NCBI RefSeq assembly: GCF_011059135.1
Contig: NZ_JAALGD010000010.1
Coordinates: forward strand, 62,001 to 126,000
Reading direction: 5' to 3'
Origin: Brevibacillus sp. SYP-B805
GTDB taxonomy: Bacteria; Bacillota; Bacilli; Brevibacillales; Brevibacillaceae
Length of the DNA stretch: 64,000 bases
Part shown: one piece after another, positions 51,613 to 59,883 of the stretch
Position numbering within the stretch: the first letter of the stretch is position 1
Layout: the number at the start of each line of letters is the position of its first letter
Made by a program: the position numbers and the translations under genes
The notes under the pieces: model-generated
Seen by the model: only the letters and a program-made list of their open reading frames with translations
The model's database searches: none
Told to the model about the DNA's origin: nothing

Positions 51613-52891
51613 TGTGATTGTGGTAGGAGCGGGACCGGCCGGGACGGCCTGTGCCTATACGCTGGCAAAAGCGGGCGTAAACGTGCTGCTCTTGGAACGG
51701 GGCGAGTATCCGGGTTCCAAAAACGTGATGGGCGGGGTCCTGTACCGCAAGATGATGGAAGACATCATCCCGGAATTCTACAAGGAAGCGCCGGTGGAGC
51801 GGCCGATCGTCGAGCAGCGCTTTATGATGCTCGACAAGGAGTCGGCGGTCACCTTCAGCTACAAGGGGCTGGAATGGAACCAGCCGCCCTACAACAACTT
51901 CACGGTGCTGCGTGCCAAGTTTGACCAGTGGTTCGCCGACAAGGCGGTTCAGCAGGGGGCGCTGTTGGTCAACGAGACGGTCGCGCTGGAGTGCATCGTG
52001 GAAGACGGCAAGGTGGTGGGGGTACGCACCGACCGGCCGGACGGCGATGTCTACGCCGATGTGGTGGTGCTGGCGGACGGCGTCAATTCCCTGCTGGCCA
52101 AGTCGCTCGGGTTTCACAAGGAGTTCCGTCCCGATGAAGTGGCCCTCGCGGTGATGGAAGTGCTGAAGCTGGACCGGAAAATCATCGAAGACCGCTTCAA
52201 TCTGGAAGGCGACCAGGGCTGTACGATCGAGATTTTCGGCGACGCGACCAAGGGCATCCTCGGCACAGCCTGGCTCTACACCAACAAGGACAGCCTCAAC
52301 ATCGGCGTCGGTACGATGCTCTCCGGGCTGATCAAGCACAAGATCAAGCCGTATGAGCTCCTCGAGTATGTCAAGCAGCATCCGATGATCCGCCCCTATC
52401 TCCAGGGCACGGAACAGCAGGAGTACCTCGCGCACCTGATCCCGGAGGGCGGCTACAACTCCATGCCGCAGATCGTGGGCGACGGGGTGCTGGTGGTGGG
52501 GGATGCGGCCCAACTGGTGAACGCCATTCACCGCGAAGGCTCCAATATGGCCATGACATCCGGGGTACTGGCGGCCGAGGCGATCCTGCGCGCCCGGGAA
52601 GCGAACGATTTTTCCAAAACCATGCTGGACAGCTACCGGGTCAACCTGCTGGACAGCTTCGTCGGCCAGGATCTGAAAAAATACAAGGACGCCACGCATC
52701 ACTTCGAAAAGTTCCCGCACTACATCGAAAAATATATCCCGATGATGAACCGGGCCGCCAGCCAGATGTTTACGGTCGACGGCGCTTCGAAATGGGAAAA
52801 GCAGAAAAAAATCTGGCGGGACATCGGCAGCGCCGGTGATAAGCTGAAAATCGCCCGGGACCTTTTCCAAGCATGGAGGGTGATGAAATAG
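51596..52891 (+). CDS. fixC: FAD-dependent oxidoreductase FixC
   Basis: This 431-residue protein of the ETF-quinone oxidoreductase family has the FAD motif DVIVVGAGPAGTACAYTLAKAG at the N terminus, GGVLYRKMMEDI near residue 45 and VGDGVLVVGDAAQLVNAIHREGSN near 300. It lacks its own 4Fe-4S ferredoxin domain, which is supplied by FixX. It passes electrons to quinone at the membrane. The start overlaps fixB by 17 bases. Confidence 0.93.
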   Translation: MAEKFDVIVVGAGPAGTACAYTLAKAGVNVLLLERGEYPGSKNVMGGVLYRKMMEDIIPEFYKEAPVERPIVEQRFMMLDKESAVTFSYKGLEWNQPPYNNFTVLRAKFDQWFADKAVQQGALLVNETVALECIVEDGKVVGVRTDRPDGDVYADVVVLADGVNSLLAKSLGFHKEFRPDEVALAVMEVLKLDRKIIEDRFNLEGDQGCTIEIFGDATKGILGTAWLYTNKDSLNIGVGTMLSGLIKHKIKPYELLEYVKQHPMIRPYLQGTEQQEYLAHLIPEGGYNSMPQIVGDGVLVVGDAAQLVNAIHREGSNMAMTSGVLAAEAILRAREANDFSKTMLDSYRVNLLDSFVGQDLKKYKDATHHFEKFPHYIEKYIPMMNRAASQMFTVDGASKWEKQKKIWRDIGSAGDKLKIARDLFQAWRVMK

Positions 52892-53187
52892 TGAGCGAGC
52901 AGGCAAAAGGTACGTCCATTGAAGAGAAGCAATATCTGGTCCGGTTCAAAGCGGATACCAAGTCCCATCTGACCGTGCTCGATGCCGATATCTGCGCAAC
53001 CAAATGTCCGGATAAGCTGTGTACGATCTTCTGTCCGGCTGAGGTGTACAAGTGGGAAGAGGTGCGCATGCATGTCGGGTACGAAGGCTGCCATGAGTGC
53101 GGCAGCTGCCGGATCGGCTGCCCCTACCAAAATATCAAATGGGAATACCCCAAGGGCGGCCACGGCATCATCTTCCGGCTGGGGTAG
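52891..53187 (+). CDS. fixX: Ferredoxin-like protein FixX
   Basis: This 98-residue iron-sulfur protein completes the FixABCX complex. Cysteines occur in ATKCPDKLCTIFCPAEV and in the cluster stretch CHECGSCRIGCPY near residue 72. The GTG shares one base with the fixC TAG stop and follows GGAGGGTGATGAAATA. An in-frame ATG at 52873 lies inside fixC and ahead of the ribosome binding site. Confidence 0.9.
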   Translation: MSEQAKGTSIEEKQYLVRFKADTKSHLTVLDADICATKCPDKLCTIFCPAEVYKWEEVRMHVGYEGCHECGSCRIGCPYQNIKWEYPKGGHGIIFRLG

Positions 53188-53193
53188 CCCTTG

Positions 53194-53346
53194 ATGTTCT
53201 CGGTTGGCGATTACGTCGTCTTTATTCGCGATGGGGCTAAAGGCGTTGTGATTGGAGTGGAGAACAACCGCTGTCAGGTCATGTGGGAAGATTTCTTTGT
53301 CAGCTGGGAAGACTGCGCGTCGCTGCGCATCGATGCAGAAGGGTAG
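53194..53346 (+). CDS. Small hypothetical protein at the end of the fix operon
   Basis: This 50-residue protein (MFSVGDYVVFIRDGAKGV... ending IDAEG) starts 6 bases after fixX and before the operon terminator, so it is part of the transcript. The pattern GDYVVF, GAKGVVIG and CQVMWEDFFVSWED looks like a small SH3-like or KOW-like beta barrel. I do not recognise a family. A weak GGGGT precedes the ATG. Position and codon pattern support a real gene that could bind to or stabilise the complex (inference). Confidence 0.55.
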   Translation: MFSVGDYVVFIRDGAKGVVIGVENNRCQVMWEDFFVSWEDCASLRIDAEG

Positions 53347-53356
53347 CCATGGTCAG

Positions 53357-53395
53357 CAACCACTTTCTCTCATCAAAGGAGAAAGTGGTTGTTTT
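53357..53395 (+). terminator. Strong intrinsic terminator of the fix operon
   Basis: A perfect 13-bp stem (53357-53369 with 53379-53391) is followed by TTTT. Confidence 0.9.
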
Positions 53396-53425
53396 ACGTA
53401 TCCTATACTTCGGAGGTGATGCGCC

Positions 53426-54310
53426 ATCGATCGTCGGGAGCTGTACACGACATACAAACCATTGCTGTTCGGACTGGCCTACCGCATGCTGGGCAGCGTG
53501 ATGGACGCGGAAGACATGGTGCAGGACGTGTTTGTGGCCATCGACAGGCTGGATGTCACCACGATCACCAACCCCAAAGCGTTCCTCTGCAAAATGGTGA
53601 CCAATCGCTGCCTGGATTATCTGCGATCGGCCCGGAAACAGCGGGAAGTGTACGTGGGACCGTGGCTGCCGGAACCCCTTCTTGCCGACGAGTCGAACGA
53701 TCCCGCCTCAGCGGTCATTGCGCGGGATACGCTCTCCATCGCCTACCTGACCATGATGGAGAAGCTTACCGCCACGGAGAGAGCCGTGCTGGTATTGCGG
53801 GAGGCGCTTGCATTTGACTACGGGGAAATCGCGGAGATCGTCGGGAAGACGGAAGCCAACTGCCGCAAGATTCTCAGCCGGGTGAAACAGAAGCTGGGCG
53901 AAGAGATGGGGAGCGCGAACCTCCCCTATGAGCAGAACAAAAAGCTGATTGTCGATTTTATGCAGGCGATCCATGCCGGCGATACCGAAAAAATGCTGGC
54001 TTTGCTGGCGGAGGACGTGGTGCTTTACTCTGACGGCGGGGGAAAGGTGTTGGCCGCGCGGCATCCGATACGCTCCCGGGAGCGGGTTGCGGCCTTTCTG
54101 GCGGGGATCGCCAGGAAGCGCCCGGCCGGATTCCATGCGTACCTGGCGACCGTCAACGGCCTCCCTGGAATCGTCCATGCATGGGACGGCCGGATTCACA
54201 GCGTCATCAGCTACAAGCTGCGTGACGGCCGGTTGGAAGCGATCTATATCATCTTGAATCCGGAGAAACTGAAGCATATCTCTCTGCCGGCATCACCGCC
54301 AATCGGGTAA
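53426..54310 (+). CDS. ECF41-type RNA polymerase sigma factor with SnoaL-like C-terminal domain
   Basis: Residues about 1-165 are ECF sigma regions 2 and 4 (LFGLAYRMLGSVMDAEDMVQ; FDYGEIAEIVGKTEANCRKI). The rest is a SnoaL/NTF2-like domain. The three ECF41 signatures are present: WLPEP in the linker, DGGGK near 208 and NPEKL near the end. In ECF41 the C-terminal domain replaces an anti-sigma factor. The natural N terminus IDRRELYTTYKPLLFGLAYRM begins at an ATC at 53426, 7 bases after GGAGGTG. No ATG, GTG or TTG in frame suits that site, and the first one is TTG 53462. The usual carboxymuconolactone-decarboxylase or oxidoreductase partner gene is not adjacent. Confidence 0.8.
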   Translation: MDRRELYTTYKPLLFGLAYRMLGSVMDAEDMVQDVFVAIDRLDVTTITNPKAFLCKMVTNRCLDYLRSARKQREVYVGPWLPEPLLADESNDPASAVIARDTLSIAYLTMMEKLTATERAVLVLREALAFDYGEIAEIVGKTEANCRKILSRVKQKLGEEMGSANLPYEQNKKLIVDFMQAIHAGDTEKMLALLAEDVVLYSDGGGKVLAARHPIRSRERVAAFLAGIARKRPAGFHAYLATVNGLPGIVHAWDGRIHSVISYKLRDGRLEAIYIILNPEKLKHISLPASPPIG

Positions 54311-54344
54311 GGGCCAAAAACCGGGAGGCAGCAGGGAAAAGGAA

Positions 54345-54372
54345 CTCCCCTATCAAACGGCTGATAGGGGAG
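54345..54372. terminator. Hairpin between converging genes
   Basis: A perfect 11-bp stem (54345-54355 with 54362-54372) lies between the sigma gene and the symporter gene. There is no long T run on either side. Confidence 0.5.
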
Positions 54373-54394
54373 GGGGTCTGCCTGATTCGGACGG

Positions 54395-55870
54395 TTACGC
54401 CACCATTTCTTTCTTGCTACCGACAGCCGCGCCGCTTCCGGTCAGGAGGCTGACGACCGTCATCAGCACGACATTGACGATGAGAGCGACAATCCCGACG
54501 TTCAGATCCTTGACCGCCTGGGGCAGAGACGGGAACAGCGTGCCGATCGTGCTGTTGCTGATGGTGATGTAGGCAACGGTTGCCACACCGGCGAGAATGC
54601 CGACAGCCGCTCCCTGCTTGGTGACGAAGTTTCGCTTCCACAGGCTGAAGAACAACGCCGGAAACAATTGCGTCACCAGGCTGTAGCCCATCAGCAGCAG
54701 GGCAACAATCGCGTTTCCTCCCTCAAACGTGAAGTAGAGCGCAACGAGGGCAACCACGGGCACCAGGTATTTGGCCAGTCGGGAAATCTGCTGCTCGGAT
54801 GCCGCCGGCGCAAACGCCTGATAGACGTTTTTCGCCAGCAGGGTAGCCGCCGTCATCAGAATCATGGAACCGGGCACGATGGCCGTCAGCAGACCGGCGG
54901 CCCCAATGACTCCGACGAACCACGGGTCGAAGGTCTTGATGGAGAGCCGCAGCAGGGAAAGGTCGCCGTCCGCTCCCTTTAACCCGGGAACCTGCAGAAT
55001 GGCGGCAAAGCCGACAAAGAAAACGAACAGCAGGACCAGCTGATACAACGGCATGACTATCGCATTTTTCCGGAACACTTTTTCATTTCGGGCCGCGTAG
55101 ACGGAACCGAATGTGTGCGGCCACATGTAAAAGCCGAGGGCGGTCAGGAGAACCGTGGAGACAAACCACGACGCGCTTTGTCCGCTGTCCGGCAGGCTGA
55201 GAAACCCTGGTTTTGCCGCCTCGATGGCTTCAAACATCGGCTGGATGCCGCCGTAGTAGTGGAACGGCAGGTAAAGGCCGAGGAAGACGACCACGCCCAG
55301 AATCATGATATCCTTCACCACCGCGTTCCAGGCAGAACCGTGGATACCGGAGATCATGACGTACACGGTTACGGCGATCACGCCGATCCAGATCGCCGCG
55401 GAGGAGGAAATGGTGCCGTAAGACGCTTCCGACACGATAATGCCCAAGCCTTTCAACTGCAGGACAAGATAGGGAACCAGCGCCACGACGCCCACCAGGG
55501 AAACCAGCACGCCGAGGTACGGACTGTTGTACTTGCTGACAAAAAAGTCGGACTGCGACATCAGCTTGTGTGCTTTCGCATACTTCCAAATCGCCGGGAG
55601 CAGCCAGTAAGACATGATGTAAGCCAGGCAGCCGTAAGCGATGATGTAGAAGGTAGGGCCGCCCTTGCTGTACGCCCAGCCGCTGCCTCCAAGGAAGGTG
55701 AACGTCGTGTAGATTTCCCCGGCCATCAGCAGAAAAACAAAAATGGTGCCGAATCCGCGGCCGCCTACCGTCCACTGCTCCAGGTTCATGTCTTTGCCTC
55801 TGCGGGCCTGGATGCCAAGATAGAGGGACAAGGCCAAAAAACCGAAGATGATCCATAATGCCGCATTCAT
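54395..55870 (-). CDS. Sodium:solute symporter family protein
   Basis: This 491-residue SSS family (PF00474-type) transporter has about thirteen helices. Typical segments are WTVGGRGFGTIFVFLLMAGEIYTTFTFLGGSGWAY near 30-65 and ITVYVMISGIHGSAW near 178. It imports an organic solute with sodium; the substrate is not known. It overlaps the DUF3311 gene by ATGA and follows an M20 amidohydrolase gene, like the YhjC-YhjB pair in Bacillus. The ATG follows AAGGGGGAATCGC. The amidohydrolase suggests an N-acyl amino acid or peptide-like substrate (inference). Confidence 0.88.
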   Translation of the reverse strand: MNAALWIIFGFLALSLYLGIQARRGKDMNLEQWTVGGRGFGTIFVFLLMAGEIYTTFTFLGGSGWAYSKGGPTFYIIAYGCLAYIMSYWLLPAIWKYAKAHKLMSQSDFFVSKYNSPYLGVLVSLVGVVALVPYLVLQLKGLGIIVSEASYGTISSSAAIWIGVIAVTVYVMISGIHGSAWNAVVKDIMILGVVVFLGLYLPFHYYGGIQPMFEAIEAAKPGFLSLPDSGQSASWFVSTVLLTALGFYMWPHTFGSVYAARNEKVFRKNAIVMPLYQLVLLFVFFVGFAAILQVPGLKGADGDLSLLRLSIKTFDPWFVGVIGAAGLLTAIVPGSMILMTAATLLAKNVYQAFAPAASEQQISRLAKYLVPVVALVALYFTFEGGNAIVALLLMGYSLVTQLFPALFFSLWKRNFVTKQGAAVGILAGVATVAYITISNSTIGTLFPSLPQAVKDLNVGIVALIVNVVLMTVVSLLTGSGAAVGSKKEMVA

Positions 55871-56067
55871 TGCGATTCCCCCTTCTTGTTCGCCGGGTCC
55901 AGCCGGTAGAGGATCGTCATGATCACCGATGTGGCGATCACCCAGAAGACGATCCAGAACAACAGAAACGGCAGTCCAAACACATAAGGGGTAACCTTGT
56001 TGATCCACGAAATGCAGCCGAGAATGCCGATAAACGGCAGCAATGCCAGCAGATGAATCAGCTTCAC
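55867..56067 (-). CDS. DUF3311 small membrane protein
   Basis: This 66-residue protein has two hydrophobic helices and the DUF3311 pattern (LLALLPFIGILG, NKVTPYVFGLPFLLFWIVFWV). Such proteins are almost always encoded directly before an SSS transporter, as here, where the stop and next start overlap. It is presumed to be an accessory subunit. It begins 40 bases after the amidohydrolase gene on the same strand. Confidence 0.88.
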   Translation of the reverse strand: MKLIHLLALLPFIGILGCISWINKVTPYVFGLPFLLFWIVFWVIATSVIMTILYRLDPANKKGESQ

Positions 56068-56107
56068 GGGCGAACCCTCCCTTCCTTATCTGCACGTGGC
56101 AGAAGAC

Positions 56108-57298
56108 TCACGAATGCCCTGCCATGACGACCTTGCGCGCGGCGTTGACGAACATCTTCACCCCCACTTCCAGGGCTTCTTCGTCGATGGTGAAGCGCGG
56201 GTGGTGGTGAGGGTGGACGATGCCCTTGTCCTTGTTGCCGGCTCCGATGTAGAAGAAGCAGCCGGGGGCTTTTTGCTGGAACGCGGAGAAGTCTTCGCCG
56301 CCCATGTTCGGTCTGATGTGAGCCACCCACTCCGGTCCCAGCGCTTCCACGACGACCTCTTCCATCAGGCGGGTGACATCCGCGTCGTTGATGACCGGAC
56401 GGTAGCCGTACTCGTACTTGAACTCGTAAGACGCCCCGTGCGCCTCGGTAATCCCTTTGACGACGCGTTCCATCAGTTTGGGCACCTCTGCGCGCAGCTT
56501 CGGATCAAAGGTGCGGACCGTCCCCCACATTTTGACCGAACCGGGGATGACGTTGTGGGTCGTGCCCGCGATAAATTGCGTGACGGAGATCACCAGATTG
56601 TCCAGCGGGTCGGTGTTGCGGGAAACGATATGCTGCAGGTTGGTTACCACCTGCGCCCCGATCGCGATGCTGTCCACGGTCTGGTGCGGCAGTGCGGCGT
56701 GACCCCCTTTGCCGATCACCGTGATCCAGAAGGTATCCGGCGCGGCCATCATCGGGCCGGGGACGATCCCGACCTTGCCGTACTCCAGCGGCGCCCAGAG
56801 ATGCGAGCCGATCACCAGGTCAACCCCTTCCATCACGCCCGCCTGCACCATCTCCTCCGCGCCGCCCGGATAGATCTCTTCCGCGTGCTGGAACAGGAAA
56901 CGGACTTCCCCTTTGATCCGCTCCTTCATCCCGGAGAGGATTTTGGCTGCTCCCAGAAGCATCGCCGTGTGCCCGTCGTGGCCGCAGGCATGCATCACGC
57001 CGGGATTTTGGGAGGCGAACGGAAACGTGTTTTCCTCGGTGATCGGCAGGGCGTCGATATCCGCCCGCATCGCGATCACTCTGCCTGCCCGGGAGCCGAT
57101 CAGCCGCGCCATGACGCTCGTTTTCGTCGGACGCGAGACTTCCATATTGCCAAAGGAGAGCAGGGTATCGTAGATGAACTGCGCCGTCTTCTCCTCATGA
57201 AAAGAGAGCTCGGGATGCTGATGCAAATAGCGGCGCCAGGCAATCACCTGCTCCTTTACCTGCTCCACCGCTTCGTTCAACGTTGCCGTCGTGGTCAT
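56108..57298 (-). CDS. M20 family amidohydrolase (N-acyl amino acid hydrolase type)
   Basis: This 396-residue metallopeptidase-like hydrolase has RRYLHQHPELSFHE near 22, MRADIDALPI near 77 and HACGHDGHTAMLLGAA near 103, with the metal ligands of the M20D/HipO/AmhX branch. These enzymes deacylate N-acetyl or N-benzoyl amino acids and indole-acetyl conjugates. It is the first gene of a three-gene operon with a DUF3311 protein and an SSS importer, so uptake and hydrolysis of one amide substrate is a reasonable idea (inference). The start follows AGGAGG. Confidence 0.88.
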   Translation of the reverse strand: MTTTATLNEAVEQVKEQVIAWRRYLHQHPELSFHEEKTAQFIYDTLLSFGNMEVSRPTKTSVMARLIGSRAGRVIAMRADIDALPITEENTFPFASQNPGVMHACGHDGHTAMLLGAAKILSGMKERIKGEVRFLFQHAEEIYPGGAEEMVQAGVMEGVDLVIGSHLWAPLEYGKVGIVPGPMMAAPDTFWITVIGKGGHAALPHQTVDSIAIGAQVVTNLQHIVSRNTDPLDNLVISVTQFIAGTTHNVIPGSVKMWGTVRTFDPKLRAEVPKLMERVVKGITEAHGASYEFKYEYGYRPVINDADVTRLMEEVVVEALGPEWVAHIRPNMGGEDFSAFQQKAPGCFFYIGAGNKDKGIVHPHHHPRFTIDEEALEVGVKMFVNAARKVVMAGHS

Positions 57299-57413
57299 TG
57301 ATCACATACCTCCTTCTGATGGGCTGAGGCCAGCTTGCGAACGGCAAGGTACGGCACGCTGGCACCTTCCGCTCAATCCCACGGGTACTGTACGCAGCCG
57401 GAGTCCCCAAAGC

Positions 57414-57426
57414 ATTAACGGTTAAT
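57414..57426. promoter_or_regulatory. Inverted repeat upstream of the amidohydrolase operon
   Basis: ATTAAC-G-GTTAAT lies about 115 bases before the amidohydrolase start. It is a candidate operator in the shared region (57299-57589) with the regulator gene terminator. I see no gene in that stretch. Confidence 0.4.
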
Positions 57427-57487
57427 TTAAGGATATGTCCATAATTGTAAGATAGTCTGTAAATTTTGAAAAGGCGAAAAACAACAA

Positions 57488-57509
57488 GCCTGACGATGTT
57501 CCGTCAGGC
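57488..57509 (-). terminator. Intrinsic terminator of the regulator gene
   Basis: A perfect 8-bp stem GCCTGACG/CGTCAGGC is followed on the minus strand by TTGTTGTTTTT. Confidence 0.75.
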
Positions 57510-57589
57510 GGGAAAGAAAAGGCTGCGATTCTGTCAACGGCGAAAAAAACTTGGCTGGTTCGCCGGGAGAGGATGGCAGGTTGATCGTT

Positions 57590-58888
57590 TCACAGCGTAA
57601 TCCGATACAGTTTGCGCGGCCGGCCGCGCGGGTGGGGGTTTTCTTCCCCGATCACCTGAGCCACGCCCTTGGTTTCCAGTCCCATCAGGATGCGGCGGGC
57701 GCTTCTCGGCATGATTTTCATGTGCTGGGCCAATTCGTGCGCGCTGATTTCCATTTTGCCCAGCTTCTTTAAGATCGACGCCAGTTTGCTCAGGGTGATG
57801 ACGCTGAGCGACGTCTGCCGGCTGATCGCTTGCAGCTGATCGGAGACGCTGCTGTAAGTGAGCTGCTCTTGCGTGCCCAGCGGACCGGCGATGGTCTTGT
57901 CGTCGAAAAAAGCCATCCATGCGCCGGTTCCGTACGCCTTGGCGTGCAGCAGCGCCGTTCCGGCATGGATCTCCGCTTCGTACGCCGTCTTGCCGATGCC
58001 GATGCCACAGGTGACCAGATTGCTTTTGATTTCTTCCACCTCTTCAAAAGCGGGAATGGACGTAAAGTTTTGCGTCACCTCACGCAGTTGGCCGCGTGTG
58101 GTAAAAATCACGTAACGCCCGGGACCGGCGGCTTTCAGGGAACCCTGAAGCCGCTTGGCGTACCGGAGCAGCTTTTCGGTTGTTTTGATTTCCAGGTTGT
58201 GAATCTCATCAGTGGAAAACGTCCCCTTGGGCAATCCCTTCCACGAGTCGAGCTCGATCATTTGCACAGCGATTTGCGTGTCTTTGAAATGCAGCATCTC
58301 ATAGGTCCGCAGCAGCATGCTGATGATCGAGTGGACGCCTGTTCGCGTGGGAAGGACCCGATAGACGGGGACACCCCGGCGCAGCAGTTCCAGATGCGCC
58401 GTGCGCAGACAGGTAACGGCTCCCTTGGTTTGACCGGCACGCCACAGCTGCTCATGATAGTCGGCCAGCTCCTGGGCATGGATGGCCCCCTCATAGTGCT
58501 TCAGGTAGGCAGGTCTGCCGGGAATGCCCGCCTCGTCGAGAAAACGGCTGAATTCATCCGGATGGAACGTATCGAAGCTGAGGTCGTCCACCCGCAATCC
58601 TTCTTCATGGGAGAGATGCAGCAGCGTCCGGTACAAGCTGGCGCCGATGTGCGGCACATATGCCATCGGCGCCTCAATTTCTCCCCATTCTTTGGCCATG
58701 GCAAACGGCACCTGCCCGGAAAACAGCCACATGTCGGCCTGCTTCACATGCGGCTTCAGCAAGTCAATCAGCTCTTCCTCCCGCCAGTAGACGATCGGAA
58801 TGCATGCAATCTCCGTGAACTCCTTGACAACCGATTGGATCATTTGCAGCGAATCGTCCGCACCTACTACTCCGAGTCTGACTTTCAA
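57590..58888 (-). CDS. Large transcriptional regulator with C-terminal winged helix
   Basis: This 432-residue soluble protein has three apparent parts. The N-terminal alpha/beta domain (about 1-200, starting KVRLGVVGADDSLQMIQSVV) recalls PrpR-N or binding-protein folds. The middle (about 225-350, with GRYVIFTTRGQLREVTQNF and GIGIGKTAYEAEIHAGTALLHAK) resembles a degenerate GGDEF/cyclase fold. The C-terminal winged helix (about 365-425, SAHELAQHMKIMPRSARRILMGL, then GRPRKLYRI) binds DNA. I do not recognise a named family. The TTG at 58888 lies 7 bases after GAGGG; ATG 58924 is an alternative. It lies upstream of the amidohydrolase operon on the same strand and may control it. Confidence 0.6.
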   Translation of the reverse strand: MKVRLGVVGADDSLQMIQSVVKEFTEIACIPIVYWREEELIDLLKPHVKQADMWLFSGQVPFAMAKEWGEIEAPMAYVPHIGASLYRTLLHLSHEEGLRVDDLSFDTFHPDEFSRFLDEAGIPGRPAYLKHYEGAIHAQELADYHEQLWRAGQTKGAVTCLRTAHLELLRRGVPVYRVLPTRTGVHSIISMLLRTYEMLHFKDTQIAVQMIELDSWKGLPKGTFSTDEIHNLEIKTTEKLLRYAKRLQGSLKAAGPGRYVIFTTRGQLREVTQNFTSIPAFEEVEEIKSNLVTCGIGIGKTAYEAEIHAGTALLHAKAYGTGAWMAFFDDKTIAGPLGTQEQLTYSSVSDQLQAISRQTSLSVITLSKLASILKKLGKMEISAHELAQHMKIMPRSARRILMGLETKGVAQVIGEENPHPRGRPRKLYRITL

Positions 58889-58976
58889 GCCTGGTCCCTC
58901 TTTTCTCGAGTCTCCCTTTACCATAACAAATTTCGGCGGGGAAGAGGAATACGCCGGAATGGCGGCTGCTTGCCCA

Positions 58977-59690
58977 TTAATCCATGCTTTTGATCACCAG
59001 CAGATACCCGCTGGCAAGCTCAATCGTACCGGTTTCCTCTTCCAGGACATTGCTGATCCCGAGCGAATCGCCGGTCGAAAGGGTTGCCTGATGCAGCGGA
59101 TACCGGAATCCCGTCAAGGTAATCCCCGTGACCTCGGAGCTGAGCGGGAGGAGCGAGATGTGGGGAAAACGGTCTTTTTCCACCGAGCAGCCGCGGTCGA
59201 TCAGCATCACTTCATTTTTCTCGTCCACAATCCGGCAGGGTACACCGGCTCTGAGGGCCTTCATGAGCAGTTGGACATTGGCAAGGGTATGGTCAAACCT
59301 GGTGCCGAGCGCGCCGAGCAGGACGATCTCGGCGGGCGACTGCTCGATGGCCCAGCGCAGGGCCATTTCGGTATCGGTCAAGTCTTTCCATACCGGGTCG
59401 CAGGTAGAAAGCGCCTTCGCGCCGGCCCGGATCTCCTCCCGTTCGTCGGCAGACACCGAGTCGAAATCCCCGATAGCCAAATCCGGCAGCAGTCCGTGCC
59501 GGACGAGAAAAAGGGCTCCGCGGTCCACCCCCACGAGCAGATCGCCAGCCTGTATCTCCCGCAAGGCCCACTCCCCGAGGCTCCCTCCCGCAAAAAGCAG
59601 GATACGCTGACGCTCGCTCATGCCGGCATTCCCGGTTCCAATGCCAGAACTCTCGCGGCATGTTGTGTCTGTCTCATTTTTCGTGCGCAT
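58977..59690 (-). CDS. thiN: Thiamine pyrophosphokinase
   Basis: This 237-residue enzyme transfers pyrophosphate from ATP to thiamine. Family motifs are LLVGVDRGALFLVRHGLLPDLAIGDFDSV near residue 52, TDTEMALRWA near 105 and LLGALGTRFDHTLANV near 123, followed by a C-terminal beta domain. The ATG at 59690 follows GAGGTGAAGC. An internal ATG at 59621 is where many relatives begin, but it lacks a site. With thiC at 19 kb it shows a working thiamine pathway. It has no riboswitch, as expected for a salvage kinase. Confidence 0.9.
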   Translation of the reverse strand: MRTKNETDTTCRESSGIGTGNAGMSERQRILLFAGGSLGEWALREIQAGDLLVGVDRGALFLVRHGLLPDLAIGDFDSVSADEREEIRAGAKALSTCDPVWKDLTDTEMALRWAIEQSPAEIVLLGALGTRFDHTLANVQLLMKALRAGVPCRIVDEKNEVMLIDRGCSVEKDRFPHISLLPLSSEVTGITLTGFRYPLHQATLSTGDSLGISNVLEEETGTIELASGYLLVIKSMD

Positions 59691-59823
59691 GCTTCACCTC
59701 GATACGGTTTCTGCTTGAAAGACTATTTTCGCAATCCGCCGAGGCTATCCCTTCTTTTTCAACAAAATGATGCAGGAACAGGAAAAGCACTTCCCTAGGA
59801 AAGAAGAAATATTTCCGCAATTG

Positions 59824-59852
59824 TTGAAAACTGGATTTTTCTCGATTAAAAT
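59824..59852 (+). promoter_or_regulatory. Sigma-A promoter of the double-GNAT gene
   Basis: TTGAAA and TAAAAT are separated by 17 bases, with a start expected near 59859. This rules out upstream in-frame ATGs for the following gene. Confidence 0.8.
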
Positions 59853-59883
59853 ATTTTTATTGAATGGGAAGGGGCTGGGAATA

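Noticed and set aside
49754-53187. Ordinary EtfAB of fatty acid oxidation
   Set aside because: FixC and the FixX ferredoxin follow in overlapping order, which identifies the FixABCX complex.
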